A DNA stretch of 64,000 nt, taken from Leptospira andrefontaineae. GTDB taxonomy: Bacteria > Spirochaetota > Leptospiria > Leptospirales > Leptospiraceae. Made by a program: the position numbers and the translations under genes. Position 1 is the stretch's first letter; each line of letters starts with the position of its first letter. Below, piece by piece: positions 24,851 through 34,086 of the stretch. A model generated the notes under the pieces. It had not been told where the DNA came from, made no database searches, and saw only the letters and a program-made list of their open reading frames with translations. The stretch covers positions 520,448 through 584,447 of the forward strand of contig NZ_RQEY01000019.1 of assembly GCF_004770105.1 (NCBI RefSeq). Reading direction: 5' to 3'.

Positions 24851-25957
24851 TTACTTTTTCGAGGTTTTCTTTTTGGCTTCGACCAAATCCGTTTGAACAA
24901 CGGAAAGAGGATCGATCATTGTTCCTAAAACCCTAAGTCCCAAATGTAAATGAGGTCCGGTCGACATACCGGTGGACCCGATCTTTCCGATCAAATCTCC
25001 CTTCTTCACTTTATCGCCTTGCTTTACTAAAATTTCAGATTGGTGCATGTATAAGGAATAAACTTCCAAACCATGATCTATCACTGTGAAGTTGCCTTCG
25101 TAATACATAGATCTTGCTAAGATCACGGTGCCGTCATTGATCGCATAGATTGGATCTCCAACACCGCCTTTGAAGTCGGAACCACCATGAGGACGACCCT
25201 TCTCTTTATTGTAGATCCTACGTTTGTAAAATGGGCTATTTAAGATCGGATTGTGAACCGGATATTCGAAATCCGTTGCAATTTGAAGATCCGACTTAGA
25301 TTGAAATGCTTTTGCTTTTGCATCGGAACATTCTTTGATGAATGTTTTAGTTTCTTCTGAAAGTTCGTCAGTCGTATACTGCTTATCCATCGTAAGATGA
25401 GATACTTTAGAAGTGGCAAAGTAAGTTTTCTGGATTGGGATCTCGTATTTTTTGGAATCGTTTTTAGTAAAAAGATGTTTTTCAGTTAATTCCAAAACTC
25501 CATATGTTTTTGAAAATTCTGGAGAGATAGGAAGAAAGGTGAGGATATAACCTTCTCTTTGAGTGAATGGAAGTTCTTGCCCCTCCCAACTGATCGTAAA
25601 ATTTCCGAGTTTATCTAGGATTTTAGGCAAAGGTTTTATTTTTAAAAATAGAAGTTCCCCTTGCGCGAACTTTCTTCCTCCAAGAGAGAATGAGAACAGT
25701 TCTTCTTGTTTTTCTACAATCTCTCCTTTAAGTCTTTTAGATGTTTTTTGTTCAGAGATAACCGTCTTAGGTTTTTTCTCTTCTTTCTTCTTTTCCGGTT
25801 TAGAATTTAAAGCAACTTGGTTCAGCTTAGGAAGAACTGAACCCTTTTTGGGCGCCTCATTCTTTTTCTTCTGGTTGGTCTCTTTTGCAAAATGTAAAGA
25901 GCTAGAAAGAAGAACTAGAGATATAAATAGAAAGATGTTTTTAGAAATATTACGCAT
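24851..25957 (-). CDS. M23 (LytM) metallopeptidase, exported
   Basis: A 368-residue protein. The N-terminus is a signal peptide (NIFLFISLVLLSSSLHFAKE), then a Lys/Glu/Pro-rich stretch that should be unfolded, a middle beta domain, and a C-terminal LytM domain. Zn ligands are visible: HGGSDFKGGVGD (His-x3-Asp) and GPHLHLGLRV (His-x-His). GDPIYAINDGTVILA and VKKGDLIGKIGSTG fit the fold. It cuts or remodels peptidoglycan in the periplasm; an activator role for other hydrolases is less likely because the ligands are intact. Start and neighbours suggest a single-gene unit. Confidence 0.85.
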   Translation of the reverse strand: MRNISKNIFLFISLVLLSSSLHFAKETNQKKKNEAPKKGSVLPKLNQVALNSKPEKKKEEKKPKTVISEQKTSKRLKGEIVEKQEELFSFSLGGRKFAQGELLFLKIKPLPKILDKLGNFTISWEGQELPFTQREGYILTFLPISPEFSKTYGVLELTEKHLFTKNDSKKYEIPIQKTYFATSKVSHLTMDKQYTTDELSEETKTFIKECSDAKAKAFQSKSDLQIATDFEYPVHNPILNSPFYKRRIYNKEKGRPHGGSDFKGGVGDPIYAINDGTVILARSMYYEGNFTVIDHGLEVYSLYMHQSEILVKQGDKVKKGDLIGKIGSTGMSTGPHLHLGLRVLGTMIDPLSVVQTDLVEAKKKTSKK

Positions 25958-26045
25958 TGGAAAAAAGGGCCCGAGACACGGACATTCTCATAATCGGATA
26001 AGACGTATATTGGTACAGAAATATTTTTCCAGATTTGGAAAGAAT

Positions 26046-26975
26046 CTATTCTTCCGATAAAAAGGATGCCAGTTCCGGATTCAATATCTCAGGGATTTCA
26101 TGGTGGATCCAGTGAGTACCCTTAGAAAAGAAACGTACGGAACCTTCTGAAAATAATTCCAAGGTTTCTTCTGCCATTTCTTTAGCCAAAAACCTGTCTT
26201 TTTCTCCCCAGAAAATCCGAGTAGGAACTTTGATCTTTCTAGTTCGTATTAATTTAGGAGGATTTTTAACTGCAGCACGATACCAATGAAGCATTGATTT
26301 CACACATCCGGGAATTGCCCATGCATCTTTATAAAGTGAGATCTCTTCCGGAGAGAATGCACCTTTCATAGAAGTTTTTGTTAAGGATCTCTCTAATTTT
26401 CTGAAATTCAATCTAGAGAGTAAGAACTCAGGTAACCATGGAATCCTGAAGAAAAGTATATACATACTCTTCTTCCTTTGAGCCTTATCAGAAAGAATTT
26501 TTCTCTTCATGATCGTAGGATGGGGAACATTCAAGATACAAGCTTTTCTAAATCGTTCCGGAAACTTGGAAAGAGTCCAATACGCTACTGCTCCTCCCCA
26601 ATCATGAGCAATAATATCAGTTTTAGAAATTCCATACGCATCTAAAATGGAAACAATATCTTCGGATAAAATATCCAGTCCGTAATCTGAAATAGATTTA
26701 GGTTTGGAACTTCTTGCATAACCTCTTTGGTCAGGAGCGATCACTAAAAATCCAAGCTTCGCAAAATAACCGATCTGATTTTTCCAAGCATAAGAAAATT
26801 CAGGAAATCCATGTAATAATAATAATGGTTTTCCATTTTTAGGACCGGACTCGAGTAAGAAAAATTTTTGTCCGTTCGCGTCTATGTATTTGGAACGAAC
26901 CTCAGGAAAGTCGGAAGGGAAAGGCAAATGTTTGATGTTCTCTTCAAGTATTACTGACATGATAGGGTTTCCCAT
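26046..26975 (-). CDS. Alpha/beta hydrolase, epoxide hydrolase/haloalkane dehalogenase type
   Basis: A 309-residue alpha/beta hydrolase. The oxyanion HGFPE motif is LLLHGFPEFSYAW, and the nucleophile elbow is IIAHDWGGAVAY with Asp in place of Ser, the mark of epoxide hydrolases and haloalkane dehalogenases. IFWGEKDRF supplies the acid and GTHWIHHEIPE the His. The cap domain holds LHWYRAAVKNPPK. The Tyr pair in the cap that would favour epoxide hydrolase cannot be fixed by eye. It opens with an AAGGG ribosome-binding site 5 bases before ATG. Soluble, no signal peptide. Confidence 0.8.
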   Translation of the reverse strand: MGNPIMSVILEENIKHLPFPSDFPEVRSKYIDANGQKFFLLESGPKNGKPLLLLHGFPEFSYAWKNQIGYFAKLGFLVIAPDQRGYARSSKPKSISDYGLDILSEDIVSILDAYGISKTDIIAHDWGGAVAYWTLSKFPERFRKACILNVPHPTIMKRKILSDKAQRKKSMYILFFRIPWLPEFLLSRLNFRKLERSLTKTSMKGAFSPEEISLYKDAWAIPGCVKSMLHWYRAAVKNPPKLIRTRKIKVPTRIFWGEKDRFLAKEMAEETLELFSEGSVRFFSKGTHWIHHEIPEILNPELASFLSEE

Positions 26976-27109
26976 TTTAACCCTTATATTAGTTTCAGCA
27001 AGAAAGATTAAAGAAATTCTTTTCGAGGTAAACGATCGTTTATTCTCTAAAATAGAGAAATTTAAATTTTTAGAATATTATACAGGGACCTATTTGAAGA
27101 AGGAAAATG

Positions 27110-27523
27110 TCAAAGATACTCTTCCAATTTTCTATAAACTTCTTCGGGCCAATCTGTCAGACTCAGGGTAGAAAGAGATGCGAATCCGTGTAAAAAGTCT
27201 GCCGAACATCTTTTTTCTTCTCCACAAATCGCTTCTACATTGATGAGAATATTTTGGCGTCTTAACCGTTTTACTTTTACTTTAAATTCTAAAATCTCTC
27301 CTAAAACCGAAGGTTTATAGAATCTTGCCACAATCTTCATCGCAGGAATACCTTGTCTATTCTCACTTACCATACGGGAGAATTCGAATCCAATCCCTTC
27401 TCTGAACCAATCTTCAATTGACTCCACGAATAAATTGAAATATTGAGGAGTGAATACGACCCCACCCGGGTCGCAGTGCTGCATTCTTATTATCTTTCGG
27501 ACTACGTAAGCTTTGTTTGTCAT
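27110..27523 (-). CDS. 4HBT acyl-CoA thioesterase
   Basis: A hot-dog-fold thioesterase of the YbgC/4-hydroxybenzoyl-CoA type. RMQHCDPGGVVFTPQYFNLF carries the catalytic Asp, and the helix after it (SIEDWFREGIGFEF) and strands (IPAMKIVARFYKPSVLGEIL) follow the family pattern. It hydrolyses acyl-CoA esters; the acyl group is unknown. The ATG at 27523 (137 residues) has AGGGAA 6 bases upstream; a longer reading would add 9 residues. The gene sits between a hydrolase and a lysozyme on the same strand and could be co-transcribed with them. Confidence 0.8.
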   Translation of the reverse strand: MTNKAYVVRKIIRMQHCDPGGVVFTPQYFNLFVESIEDWFREGIGFEFSRMVSENRQGIPAMKIVARFYKPSVLGEILEFKVKVKRLRRQNILINVEAICGEEKRCSADFLHGFASLSTLSLTDWPEEVYRKLEEYL

Positions 27524-27574
27524 ATATTCCCTGAAATATAGCACAAACAAGTTAGGCCTAACTTTGGATAATTT

Positions 27575-28291
27575 CTACAATTTTTTCAGAAAGAGATCAT
27601 CGCCTTTTAGAGCATTTAAATCTACGGGACCTTCTATCCCTTCTAATCTAGCTCTACTATGATATTGCCAGATGATCCAATTTCTTTTGAAAGAAGAAGA
27701 TGGATGTCCGAATATATCCCGAATCCAAACAGGATATTCCAAAAAGTCATTTTTCAAGTATAGATCTATAAATTCGTAAGTAAGATATAGTATGGGTTTT
27801 TTTCCATAATGATTTTCTAATTCAATAAGGAAGTCATGGATCTCTTTTTTTACATCTTGTAATGGGGGTCTCTCTTTACAGTTTCCGACAAACTCCAAGT
27901 CTGCAACGGGAGGCAAAGACTCGGGATCTTTAGGGACTAATGAGATGAAATTAGCGGCTTGTTCTTTTCCGGAACGGCATAAAGTGAAAAAATGATAAGC
28001 TCCGACTCTGATCCCTAACTGATTTGCCTGTTCCCAATTTCGTAAGAAGGCTTTATCTTTCCAATCTCCACCTTCGGTAGCCTTAATATAAACAAAGCTG
28101 ATTTTGTTTTCTGAGACCTTCTTCCAATCTATATTTCCTTGGTGGTTAGAAACATCAATTCCTCGGATCGGATATTTTGATTCGGATGGATATACAAACC
28201 ATATAATTCCTTTGTCAAAAGCAAAGTACAGGACAAAGAGAAGAAGGAGTAGTGGTAATAGTAGAGCTAAAAGTTTATAGGGAAGTTTCAT
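27575..28291 (-). CDS. GH25 lysozyme (muramidase) with N-terminal membrane anchor
   Basis: A 238-residue GH25 enzyme. One hydrophobic N-terminal segment (LLALLLPLLLLLFVLYFAF) works as a signal or anchor. The GH25 fold starts with RGIDVSNHQGNIDWKKV, carrying the family's first Asp, then FVYIKATEGGDW with the Glu, RVGAYHFFTL and PPVADLEF with the catalytic Asp/Glu pair. This cleaves the MurNAc-GlcNAc bond of peptidoglycan. Phage endolysins and bacterial remodelling muramidases share this fold; the signal segment and lack of phage genes favour a bacterial wall-remodelling role in the periplasm. Confidence 0.85.
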   Translation of the reverse strand: MKLPYKLLALLLPLLLLLFVLYFAFDKGIIWFVYPSESKYPIRGIDVSNHQGNIDWKKVSENKISFVYIKATEGGDWKDKAFLRNWEQANQLGIRVGAYHFFTLCRSGKEQAANFISLVPKDPESLPPVADLEFVGNCKERPPLQDVKKEIHDFLIELENHYGKKPILYLTYEFIDLYLKNDFLEYPVWIRDIFGHPSSSFKRNWIIWQYHSRARLEGIEGPVDLNALKGDDLFLKKL

Positions 28292-28490
28292 TCGGACTTT
28301 TCGAATAAGAAATCTGTATTAACATGAAACTAGGTCATTCTTTTTCTAATTTCTCCTAAAGTATCATTGAAATATTATGTCTCTTTATTGAGTTTTTCAA
28401 TCTCGGCAAATCGCCTTCTTCTCTTTAGAAAATTCTTATTACTTCTAGTTCTTCGCTTCTAAGCCTCTGAATTTCCAAAAAAACCCCTCA

Positions 28491-28514
28491 TAAAATTCCG
28501 GATTCCGCCGAAAC
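28491..28514 (+). promoter_or_regulatory. Weak candidate flagellar (sigma-28-like) promoter
   Basis: TAAA at 28491 and GCCGAAAC at 28507, which matches GCCGATAA in 6 of 8 positions, lie about 25 bases before flgN. The 12-base gap is shorter than the usual 15, so this is a weak match. The 242-base region 28292-28533 holds no other clear signal. Confidence 0.25.
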
Positions 28515-28533
28515 AAAGAACAGGGACCGGACA

Positions 28534-29070
28534 ATGATATTAAATAAAGAGGAATGGTTGGATCGGGTGTCTTCTCTTTTCGAGGAAGAAATCCGACTGT
28601 ACTCCGAAATCCTGGAGTTAGAGAAAGAAAAGACTGAATCGATCACGAAAGCGGACGGAAGATCTTTGGAAACGATTTCTAAAAAGACCTACGAGTTGAT
28701 TGTTCATGCGAGCGAATTGGAAAGAGTTCGTATGTCCGCTATCCATGATGTTTATACATCAGGTAATTTAGGAATTCCTAAAGAAGGCGAACTTACTCTT
28801 ACTGATTTTTTAAATAAGATAGACCGTGAATCCGAGCACAAGTTGAAACAACTCGGAACAAGATTAAAGGATACGGTTCATAGGCTGAAGGACAAGATCA
28901 AAGCCAATGATAAATTGATCCGAACCAGACAGGAATTTTTGAAGGCCACCATCGACGCGATGCGGACTAACGCGAATAGCGGAGAAGTCGCCGTTTACGA
29001 GGACGAAAATCCAAGCGCAGTCAGGAACAAGAAGAAACGTTCTTCGGTGCTAGTAAACGCTTCGGCGTAA
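28534..29070 (+). CDS. flgN: FlgN-like flagellar export chaperone
   Basis: A 178-residue, largely helical protein. Two long helices with heptad patterns (EEEIRLYSEILELEKEKTES, LKQLGTRLKDTVHRLKDKIK) match FlgN. FlgN binds the C-termini of hook-junction proteins FlgK and FlgL and delivers them to the flagellar export gate. It stands first in the cluster, 22 bases before flgK, which is the usual arrangement. The C-terminal 30 residues are basic and probably disordered. Start is the ATG after an AGGGACC stretch. Confidence 0.8.
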   Translation: MILNKEEWLDRVSSLFEEEIRLYSEILELEKEKTESITKADGRSLETISKKTYELIVHASELERVRMSAIHDVYTSGNLGIPKEGELTLTDFLNKIDRESEHKLKQLGTRLKDTVHRLKDKIKANDKLIRTRQEFLKATIDAMRTNANSGEVAVYEDENPSAVRNKKKRSSVLVNASA

Positions 29071-29092
29071 GATTGGATAGGAGGGAAGAAGT

Positions 29093-31003
29093 ATGGGATC
29101 CACATTCTCCGGATTAGAAATTGGTAAAAGAGGCCTTGCGGCTCATCAGCAAGCCTTACAAACTACCGGCCATAATATCTCGAACGCGGATAATAAACAT
29201 TATTCACGTCAAAGAGTTGTTTTACAAGCTACGGATCCTCTGTACGAACCTTCTTTGAATCGTGCTCATGTTCCAGGTCAGATCGGTCAAGGCGTTGAGA
29301 TCGCTTCCATCGAACGTGTTAGAGATAATTTTATTGATGATAGAATTATCGAAACTTCTGGTGTGAAAGATTATTGGGCAGCCAAGAACGAATATCTCTA
29401 CCAAGCAGAGAATATTTTTAACGAGCCTAACGGTACTACTCTTAGGACTCTAATGGATAAATTCTGGTCTTCTTGGGAAGAACTCGCAAATTATCCTGAA
29501 GATAACGCACATCGTTCCGTGGTTCTGGAGAAAGCACAAGGGCTCGGAAGCAGGATTGAAGATGTGTATCGCAAACTTTCTCAATTGAGAGACCAATCAA
29601 ATCGTGAGATCGAAGCTCATGCACTTCATCTGAATACGATCGGAGAAAATATCCGGACATTAAACGAAAGGATCGCTAAATCGGAAGCATTGGGCGATAG
29701 ACCGAATGATCTTTATGACAAAAGAGATGCTCTTCTCCAAGAACTTTCTGGCTTAACCGATATCACAATTGGTAGAAGTGATGAAGACGAGTTGATGGTA
29801 TTTATTGGCCAGCAGATCCTTGTCCAGGGTGGAAAGCTCAATAAAGTCGATATATTAGGAAATCCTTCTAAAGATGGTCTATTAGATCTTTATTGGAAAG
29901 TTACTGGAGATCCGGTCCTTCTCCGCAAAGGAAGACTACAAGGTTTGATCGAAGTAAGAGACAGGATTTTGGGCGAGAAGATCGACCAAGTGGATGCTCT
30001 TGCGATCAACGTTATGGATGTGATCAACGAGATCCATAAAGACGGTTTTGGTTTGAATGGAAATACGAATCAAAACTTCTTCGATATTCGTTCATTAGCT
30101 TTGAATACTTTCGGCGAATATGATTCAGACGGAGATGGCCAGAATGATATCTCTGCGATCTTTAGAGTAACGGGTAAGAATACCTTGGATCCGGATCGTC
30201 CGATTGGGATCAGCGGAACCATGACATTCTTAAAGCCTGACGAAAAAGAAACTCAGGTTTTAATTCCTTATTCTGCAAATGATACTTTGAACGGTATTAT
30301 CAAACGTATCAATGCTTCTAAGGTTGGTGTTGTGGCTTACATGAACCACGATAACCAATTGGCTTTTAAAGCGACTGTAGCGGAAGATACTCCTAAGAAA
30401 AACTTCATTCTTAGACATATTGAAGATTCCGGAGAGTTATTAGTCGGTTTGACCGGAATGCTGATGGCTTCCGGACCTTCCGGAGCTTATGATTACAAAC
30501 GTTTGGGTGAGATTACCAAACTTCAATCTAAGCCGGAAGACATTACTTTAACTCCACATTTTCATCCTTCTTCTCATTTTAAAGTAAATGAACACATTGC
30601 GAATAACGTAGCAAATATCGCAGCAGCAAGAGGAAAGGATGTTGGTGGAACAGGAGATTATAATTCTCCTGGAGGTCATAAGGACGGTAGGAATGCTCTT
30701 TTAGTAGCTTCTTCCCTTAGAAATAATCCTGTGATGGTGGATTATTCCAAAACCACGGATGATTTTTACAATAGTCTGATCTCTAAACTTGCAACAGAAG
30801 CAAGAGAATCAAAACAAGAATTTGGGATCCAATCAGATCTTATGACCGAGCTCGAGAATATGAGACAGTCGGTGATGGGTGTAAGTTTGGATGAGGAAAT
30901 GGCCAATATGGTCCAGTTCCAGCACTCGTACAATGCGTCTGCGAAGATGATCAATACTATGAATGAAATTCTAGATACGATCATCAATCGTTTGGGCGCG
31001 TAA
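29093..31003 (+). CDS. flgK: Flagellar hook-associated protein 1
   Basis: Forms the first hook-filament junction ring of the periplasmic flagellum. The N-terminal flagellin-like rod helix [19 protein letters not shown] carries the N-x-x-NANT-like motif, and the C-terminal [16 protein letters not shown] and [20 protein letters not shown] helices complete the axial D0/D1 domain. The 636-residue length fits FlgK, with the middle part forming exposed domains. Nothing is broken. It sits between flgN and flgL, co-transcribed, with an AGGAGG ribosome-binding site before the ATG. Confidence 0.95.
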   Translation: MGSTFSGLEIGKRGLAAHQQALQTTGHNISNADNKHYSRQRVVLQATDPLYEPSLNRAHVPGQIGQGVEIASIERVRDNFIDDRIIETSGVKDYWAAKNEYLYQAENIFNEPNGTTLRTLMDKFWSSWEELANYPEDNAHRSVVLEKAQGLGSRIEDVYRKLSQLRDQSNREIEAHALHLNTIGENIRTLNERIAKSEALGDRPNDLYDKRDALLQELSGLTDITIGRSDEDELMVFIGQQILVQGGKLNKVDILGNPSKDGLLDLYWKVTGDPVLLRKGRLQGLIEVRDRILGEKIDQVDALAINVMDVINEIHKDGFGLNGNTNQNFFDIRSLALNTFGEYDSDGDGQNDISAIFRVTGKNTLDPDRPIGISGTMTFLKPDEKETQVLIPYSANDTLNGIIKRINASKVGVVAYMNHDNQLAFKATVAEDTPKKNFILRHIEDSGELLVGLTGMLMASGPSGAYDYKRLGEITKLQSKPEDITLTPHFHPSSHFKVNEHIANNVANIAAARGKDVGGTGDYNSPGGHKDGRNALLVASSLRNNPVMVDYSKTTDDFYNSLISKLATEARESKQEFGIQSDLMTELENMRQSVMGVSLDEEMANMVQFQHSYNASAKMINTMNEILDTIINRLGA

Positions 31004-31032
31004 TTCCGCCGGAATAGCAAGGAGGCGAAGCC

Positions 31033-32301
31033 ATGATGCGGATCACTAACATGATGCAAAATAACAGTCTGGTGAGGACTTTGAATCGTCACCAGCTGTC
31101 GTTAGACGAAACCCAAAACCAATTGGGAACAGGACAAAGAATTAGGACTCCTTCCGATGATCCTGGAAGGGCGACCAACCAAATGTTCTTCCGATCTAGG
31201 ATGAATGAGTTGGATACTTTCCAAGCAAATATCGACGATGGCTTCGGAAGATTACAACAGATCGACGGAGAGCTGGACAGGATTGGAAACTTATTCCAAA
31301 GAGCGAGAGTTCTTGCAGTCCAAGCTTCCAACGGTATCTATCAAGGTGACAAAGGTTTCGAATTAGAAGTTGCTGTCGGTAAAGAGATAGATGAATTACT
31401 CAGAGCGTTAGTCGATATTGCGAACACAAGAGATGCCACGGGAAGACCTCTTTTTGGTGGGCATGTGATCGAAAGACCTCCTTTTGAACCGATCGAATCC
31501 AAGATCAAAGGACTCCAAGGATTGGAATTAAAAAACCAATATATCGGGGTAGAATATCGCGGAGATATCGGAGAACAGATCAGAGAGATCGAAAAGGGAG
31601 AATATATCCCAGTTACAATTCCCGGAAACAAAGTGTTCTGGGGAACGAATATGAGTGTTACCAGTCGTGTGGATAACTCAGGTTACGTTGCAGTTTCCGA
31701 TCAAAAATTCAAGATAGATGGAGTCGAGATCCAAGTTTCCGCAGGTGATACAATTGATGATATCATAGACAAGATCAATAACTCTCCGATTGAAGCTAAA
31801 GCGAATAAGCTTGCTCAGGATAATATCAGTCTTAGTTCCACTGCACCTCACCAGATCTGGTTAGAAGACGTGGATGGAGGAACTGTCCTGAGAGATATCG
31901 GATTGATCGATGCAGGAAATTCAGAACCTCCTAATAATTATAGTAAGTCCGCGACTGTTACTGGCCTTTCCGTATTCGATGTACTCATCCAATTCAGGAA
32001 CGATTTAATCCAGAAAGACCAAGAAAGAATTTCAGGTCGTGATATCCAAGACTTAGATCTTGCATTGGAGAATATTCTTCGTTATAGATCTATTGTAGGA
32101 GCAAGGATGAATCGTATGGAGGAACATTCTCAAAGAGTTTCCTTTGATAAATCCTATATGACCGAGTTACTTGCTAAAAATGAAGGAATTGATTTCCCGG
32201 AAACTATCATGAACTTGAAGTGGCTGGAAACGATTCATCAATATGCGCTTAACGTAGGATCCAAGGTAATCAAACCTACCTTGATGGACTTTCTAAGATA
32301 A
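31033..32301 (+). CDS. flgL: Flagellar hook-associated protein 3
   Basis: Forms the second junction ring. 422 residues. The N-terminal MMQNNSLVRTLNRHQLSLDE and LGTGQRIRTPSDDPGRA are the conserved flagellin-like D0/D1 segment shared with flagellin and FlgL. The C-terminus (VGARMNRMEEHSQRVS, then helix to LMDFLR) closes the coiled bundle. The middle domain (about 180-300) is Leptospira-specific in my reading. It follows flgK by 29 bases with an AAGGAGG site. A hairpin terminator follows, then fliW. Confidence 0.95.
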   Translation: MMRITNMMQNNSLVRTLNRHQLSLDETQNQLGTGQRIRTPSDDPGRATNQMFFRSRMNELDTFQANIDDGFGRLQQIDGELDRIGNLFQRARVLAVQASNGIYQGDKGFELEVAVGKEIDELLRALVDIANTRDATGRPLFGGHVIERPPFEPIESKIKGLQGLELKNQYIGVEYRGDIGEQIREIEKGEYIPVTIPGNKVFWGTNMSVTSRVDNSGYVAVSDQKFKIDGVEIQVSAGDTIDDIIDKINNSPIEAKANKLAQDNISLSSTAPHQIWLEDVDGGTVLRDIGLIDAGNSEPPNNYSKSATVTGLSVFDVLIQFRNDLIQKDQERISGRDIQDLDLALENILRYRSIVGARMNRMEEHSQRVSFDKSYMTELLAKNEGIDFPETIMNLKWLETIHQYALNVGSKVIKPTLMDFLR

Positions 32302-32308
32302 GAGCGTG

Positions 32309-32340
32309 ATTCCCCGAAATTCAATCGGGGAATTCTTCTT
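32309..32340 (+). terminator. Possible terminator after flgL
   Basis: A 9-bp stem (ATTCCCCGA with TCGGGGAAT) around a 7-base loop, then TCTTCTTG. The tail is short and interrupted, so read-through into fliW-csrA is likely. Confidence 0.5.
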
Positions 32341-32397
32341 GTAGTGATTTGAAAAAAGTATAAACTTAGAGCTTAGCTCTGAAAAACAGGTCGGTCG

Positions 32398-32847
32398 ATG
32401 TTAGAGATCCACAGCAAACCTTTCGGAAAAATAAAAGTTTCGGAGCGACAACTTATCAAATTTCCGGAAGGACTTCTAGGTTTCGGGGGATATAAAAGTT
32501 TTGCCCTAATCGAAGAAGATGAAGAGTCAGTATTTAAATGGCTGCAGTCCATTGACGAAGTGGACCTTGCTTTTGTAGTAATTCCACCTTCTTTATTCAA
32601 AAAAGAATATAAACCGATTCTGAGCCAAGAAGAACTTTCTCAAATCGGGTTGCAGGATGTTTCGGAAGCTTTGACCTTAGTCATAGTGACGATTCCGAAC
32701 GACGATCCGGCATCTATGACCGCAAATCTACAGGGCCCTATTTTGATTAATAAGACGGATCTAACCGGTCGCCAATTCGTATCACGTAACGAGATCCATT
32801 CAGTTCGTGAAAGAATTTTAGAAAGCGCCACTGTGGAGATGTCCTAA
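32398..32847 (+). CDS. fliW: Flagellar assembly factor FliW
   Basis: A 149-residue FliW. ISERQLIKFPEGLLGFGGY-like start is seen as KVSERQLIKFPEGLLGFGG, followed by FALIEEDEESVFKWLQSIDE and the NLQGPILINK segment, which are family hallmarks. FliW binds CsrA allosterically and releases it when flagellin binds FliW, coupling flagellin levels to translation. The csrA GTG directly follows the fliW TAA, so the partners are translationally coupled. Start is the ATG at 32398. Confidence 0.95.
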   Translation: MLEIHSKPFGKIKVSERQLIKFPEGLLGFGGYKSFALIEEDEESVFKWLQSIDEVDLAFVVIPPSLFKKEYKPILSQEELSQIGLQDVSEALTLVIVTIPNDDPASMTANLQGPILINKTDLTGRQFVSRNEIHSVRERILESATVEMS

Positions 32848-33108
32848 GTGCTCGTACTAGCTAGGCGTACTAATGAATCCATTATTATAGGTGACGATAT
32901 AGAGATCGTTATCGTGGATATCAAAGGGGATCAGGTAAAGATCGGAGTTAAAGCTCCTAAAGAAGTTTCCGTTCATAGAGCGGAAGTGTATCGTGAGATC
33001 CAGGCTGAGAATAAGAAGGCCGCCGGTGCGAAAATTAAGCCGGAGGAATTGGGAAAAATTGGCAGCATGCTTAAAAAAACCGATTCGGGCAAAAAAGAAA
33101 AACCTTAA
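32848..33108 (+). CDS. csrA: Carbon storage regulator, translational repressor CsrA
   Basis: An 86-residue CsrA. The core [37 protein letters not shown], and HRAEVYREI hold the beta-strands and the RNA-contacting L4 and R44 equivalents. CsrA represses flagellin translation and is antagonised by FliW. The C-terminal tail after the core is longer than in E. coli, Lys-rich and probably disordered. Start is a GTG with no gap after the fliW stop. Its last 50 bases overlap the start of the next gene. Confidence 0.95.
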   Translation: MLVLARRTNESIIIGDDIEIVIVDIKGDQVKIGVKAPKEVSVHRAEVYREIQAENKKAAGAKIKPEELGKIGSMLKKTDSGKKEKP

Positions 33109-33943
33109 ACTTCTAAGTTTCTTTCTTACCCTTCTATTTACGATCTACTGTTTGTCTTCCCAAAGAAAGGGAATGGCTTCCTCTTCGGATTCAATCGTAT
33201 TATATTATCTTAAAAAGAGTTCAGAGACTCCACTCTTCTTGCAGGCGGAGACTTGGTTACCGATTGCTTCAGGAGTTTTGACTGGAGCTGGGCCGGACCA
33301 ATTGGATAAGACAGAGTTTATTTCCAGATGGGAAAAACTTTTTAAGTTCACTGGGGTTTCCGAAACAGGAGTTTTCAATTCAGAACCGGTTCGCTTGTTC
33401 ACGGAAGAAGAATCTTTTCGCCTCGGAGAATTATTATATAAAGCGGAAATCGAGATCCCAGATGGACTTCCACAAGCTTATCAAGTAATTATTAAAAGAG
33501 AAGATCCGATCCGCCCAGGACTCAGGATCAGAAGAACCATTTTTTATATCAGAAATACCCCCGAAGGAATTGTATTAGAATTTTCTGAAATAGGGCAGGT
33601 GCTTGATTTTCAGACCACTTATTCTTTTAGGGACTGGACCTTAGTTCCTATATCAAAGCCGGAACCTTCTTCCCGTAACTCCATTTATCTTCCGGAGATC
33701 CGTCCGGAAGGTTTAGAATATCTTAACGCTGTTACAGACGGAGAAGATATAAGAAATCGTATCCTTGTGAAAAACGTTTTTTGGACAGCAAATCCTTCTA
33801 AGAAAAATGTCGGAACTCCTACCAAAAAAATCCCTAAAACGATAGAGGATCGCCTAAGGACTTTGCAGGAACTTTTAGATAAGGGATTAATATCGAAACA
33901 GGAATATGAAAAGAAAAAGGCAGAAATTCTAAAAGAATTGTAA
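33059..33943 (+). CDS. SHOCT-domain lipoprotein-like protein
   Basis: About 294 residues from a TTG at 33059 that has a GGAGG 12 bases before it, inside the end of csrA. A start at 32993 would add a basic, non-signal-like region. The N-terminus is then a signal peptide ([18 protein letters not shown]) with a Cys that may be lipidated. Most of the protein is a beta-rich domain I do not recognise. The C-terminal [20 protein letters not shown] matches a SHOCT domain, a short oligomerisation or membrane-associated helix pair. Co-translation with csrA is implied by the overlap. Function unknown. Confidence 0.65.
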   Translation: MAACLKKPIRAKKKNLKLLSFFLTLLFTIYCLSSQRKGMASSSDSIVLYYLKKSSETPLFLQAETWLPIASGVLTGAGPDQLDKTEFISRWEKLFKFTGVSETGVFNSEPVRLFTEEESFRLGELLYKAEIEIPDGLPQAYQVIIKREDPIRPGLRIRRTIFYIRNTPEGIVLEFSEIGQVLDFQTTYSFRDWTLVPISKPEPSSRNSIYLPEIRPEGLEYLNAVTDGEDIRNRILVKNVFWTANPSKKNVGTPTKKIPKTIEDRLRTLQELLDKGLISKQEYEKKKAEILKEL

Positions 33944-33948
33944 TAGAT

Positions 33949-33980
33949 AAAACCCGGAAACTTTTCAGCATCCAGGTTTT
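33949..33980 (+). terminator. Possible weak terminator after the SHOCT gene
   Basis: AAAACCCGG can pair with CCAGGTTTT (one mismatch) around a 14-base loop just past the stop. There is no separate T-run after the stem, so it is weak. Confidence 0.3.
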
Positions 33981-34026
33981 GTTGAGAAGAATATTATAAG
34001 AGTCTGTCCCAAAAGGTCCAGGCTCT

Positions 34027-34086
34027 TGAAGCCTGCGTTGCGGACTATAGTCACTTCGCTCCTGAAGCCCGCATTGTGGACTAGAG
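34027..34086. repeat. Copy 2 of a dispersed intergenic repeat, with internal direct repeat
   Basis: A 24-base unit beginning TGAAGCC recurs 36 bases later with 4 mismatches (34027-34050 and 34063-34086). Between them lies a palindrome, GACTATAGTC, at 34043-34052, and TCACTTCGCT. The 34047-34076 part matches 10808-10840 on the other strand. The right unit overlaps the stop codon of the outer-membrane protein gene. Confidence 0.8.

Noticed and set aside
26884..27171. Plus-strand frame between the epoxide-hydrolase-like and thioesterase genes
   Set aside because: It overlaps both genes at its ends, has an unstructured composition and no ribosome-binding site.
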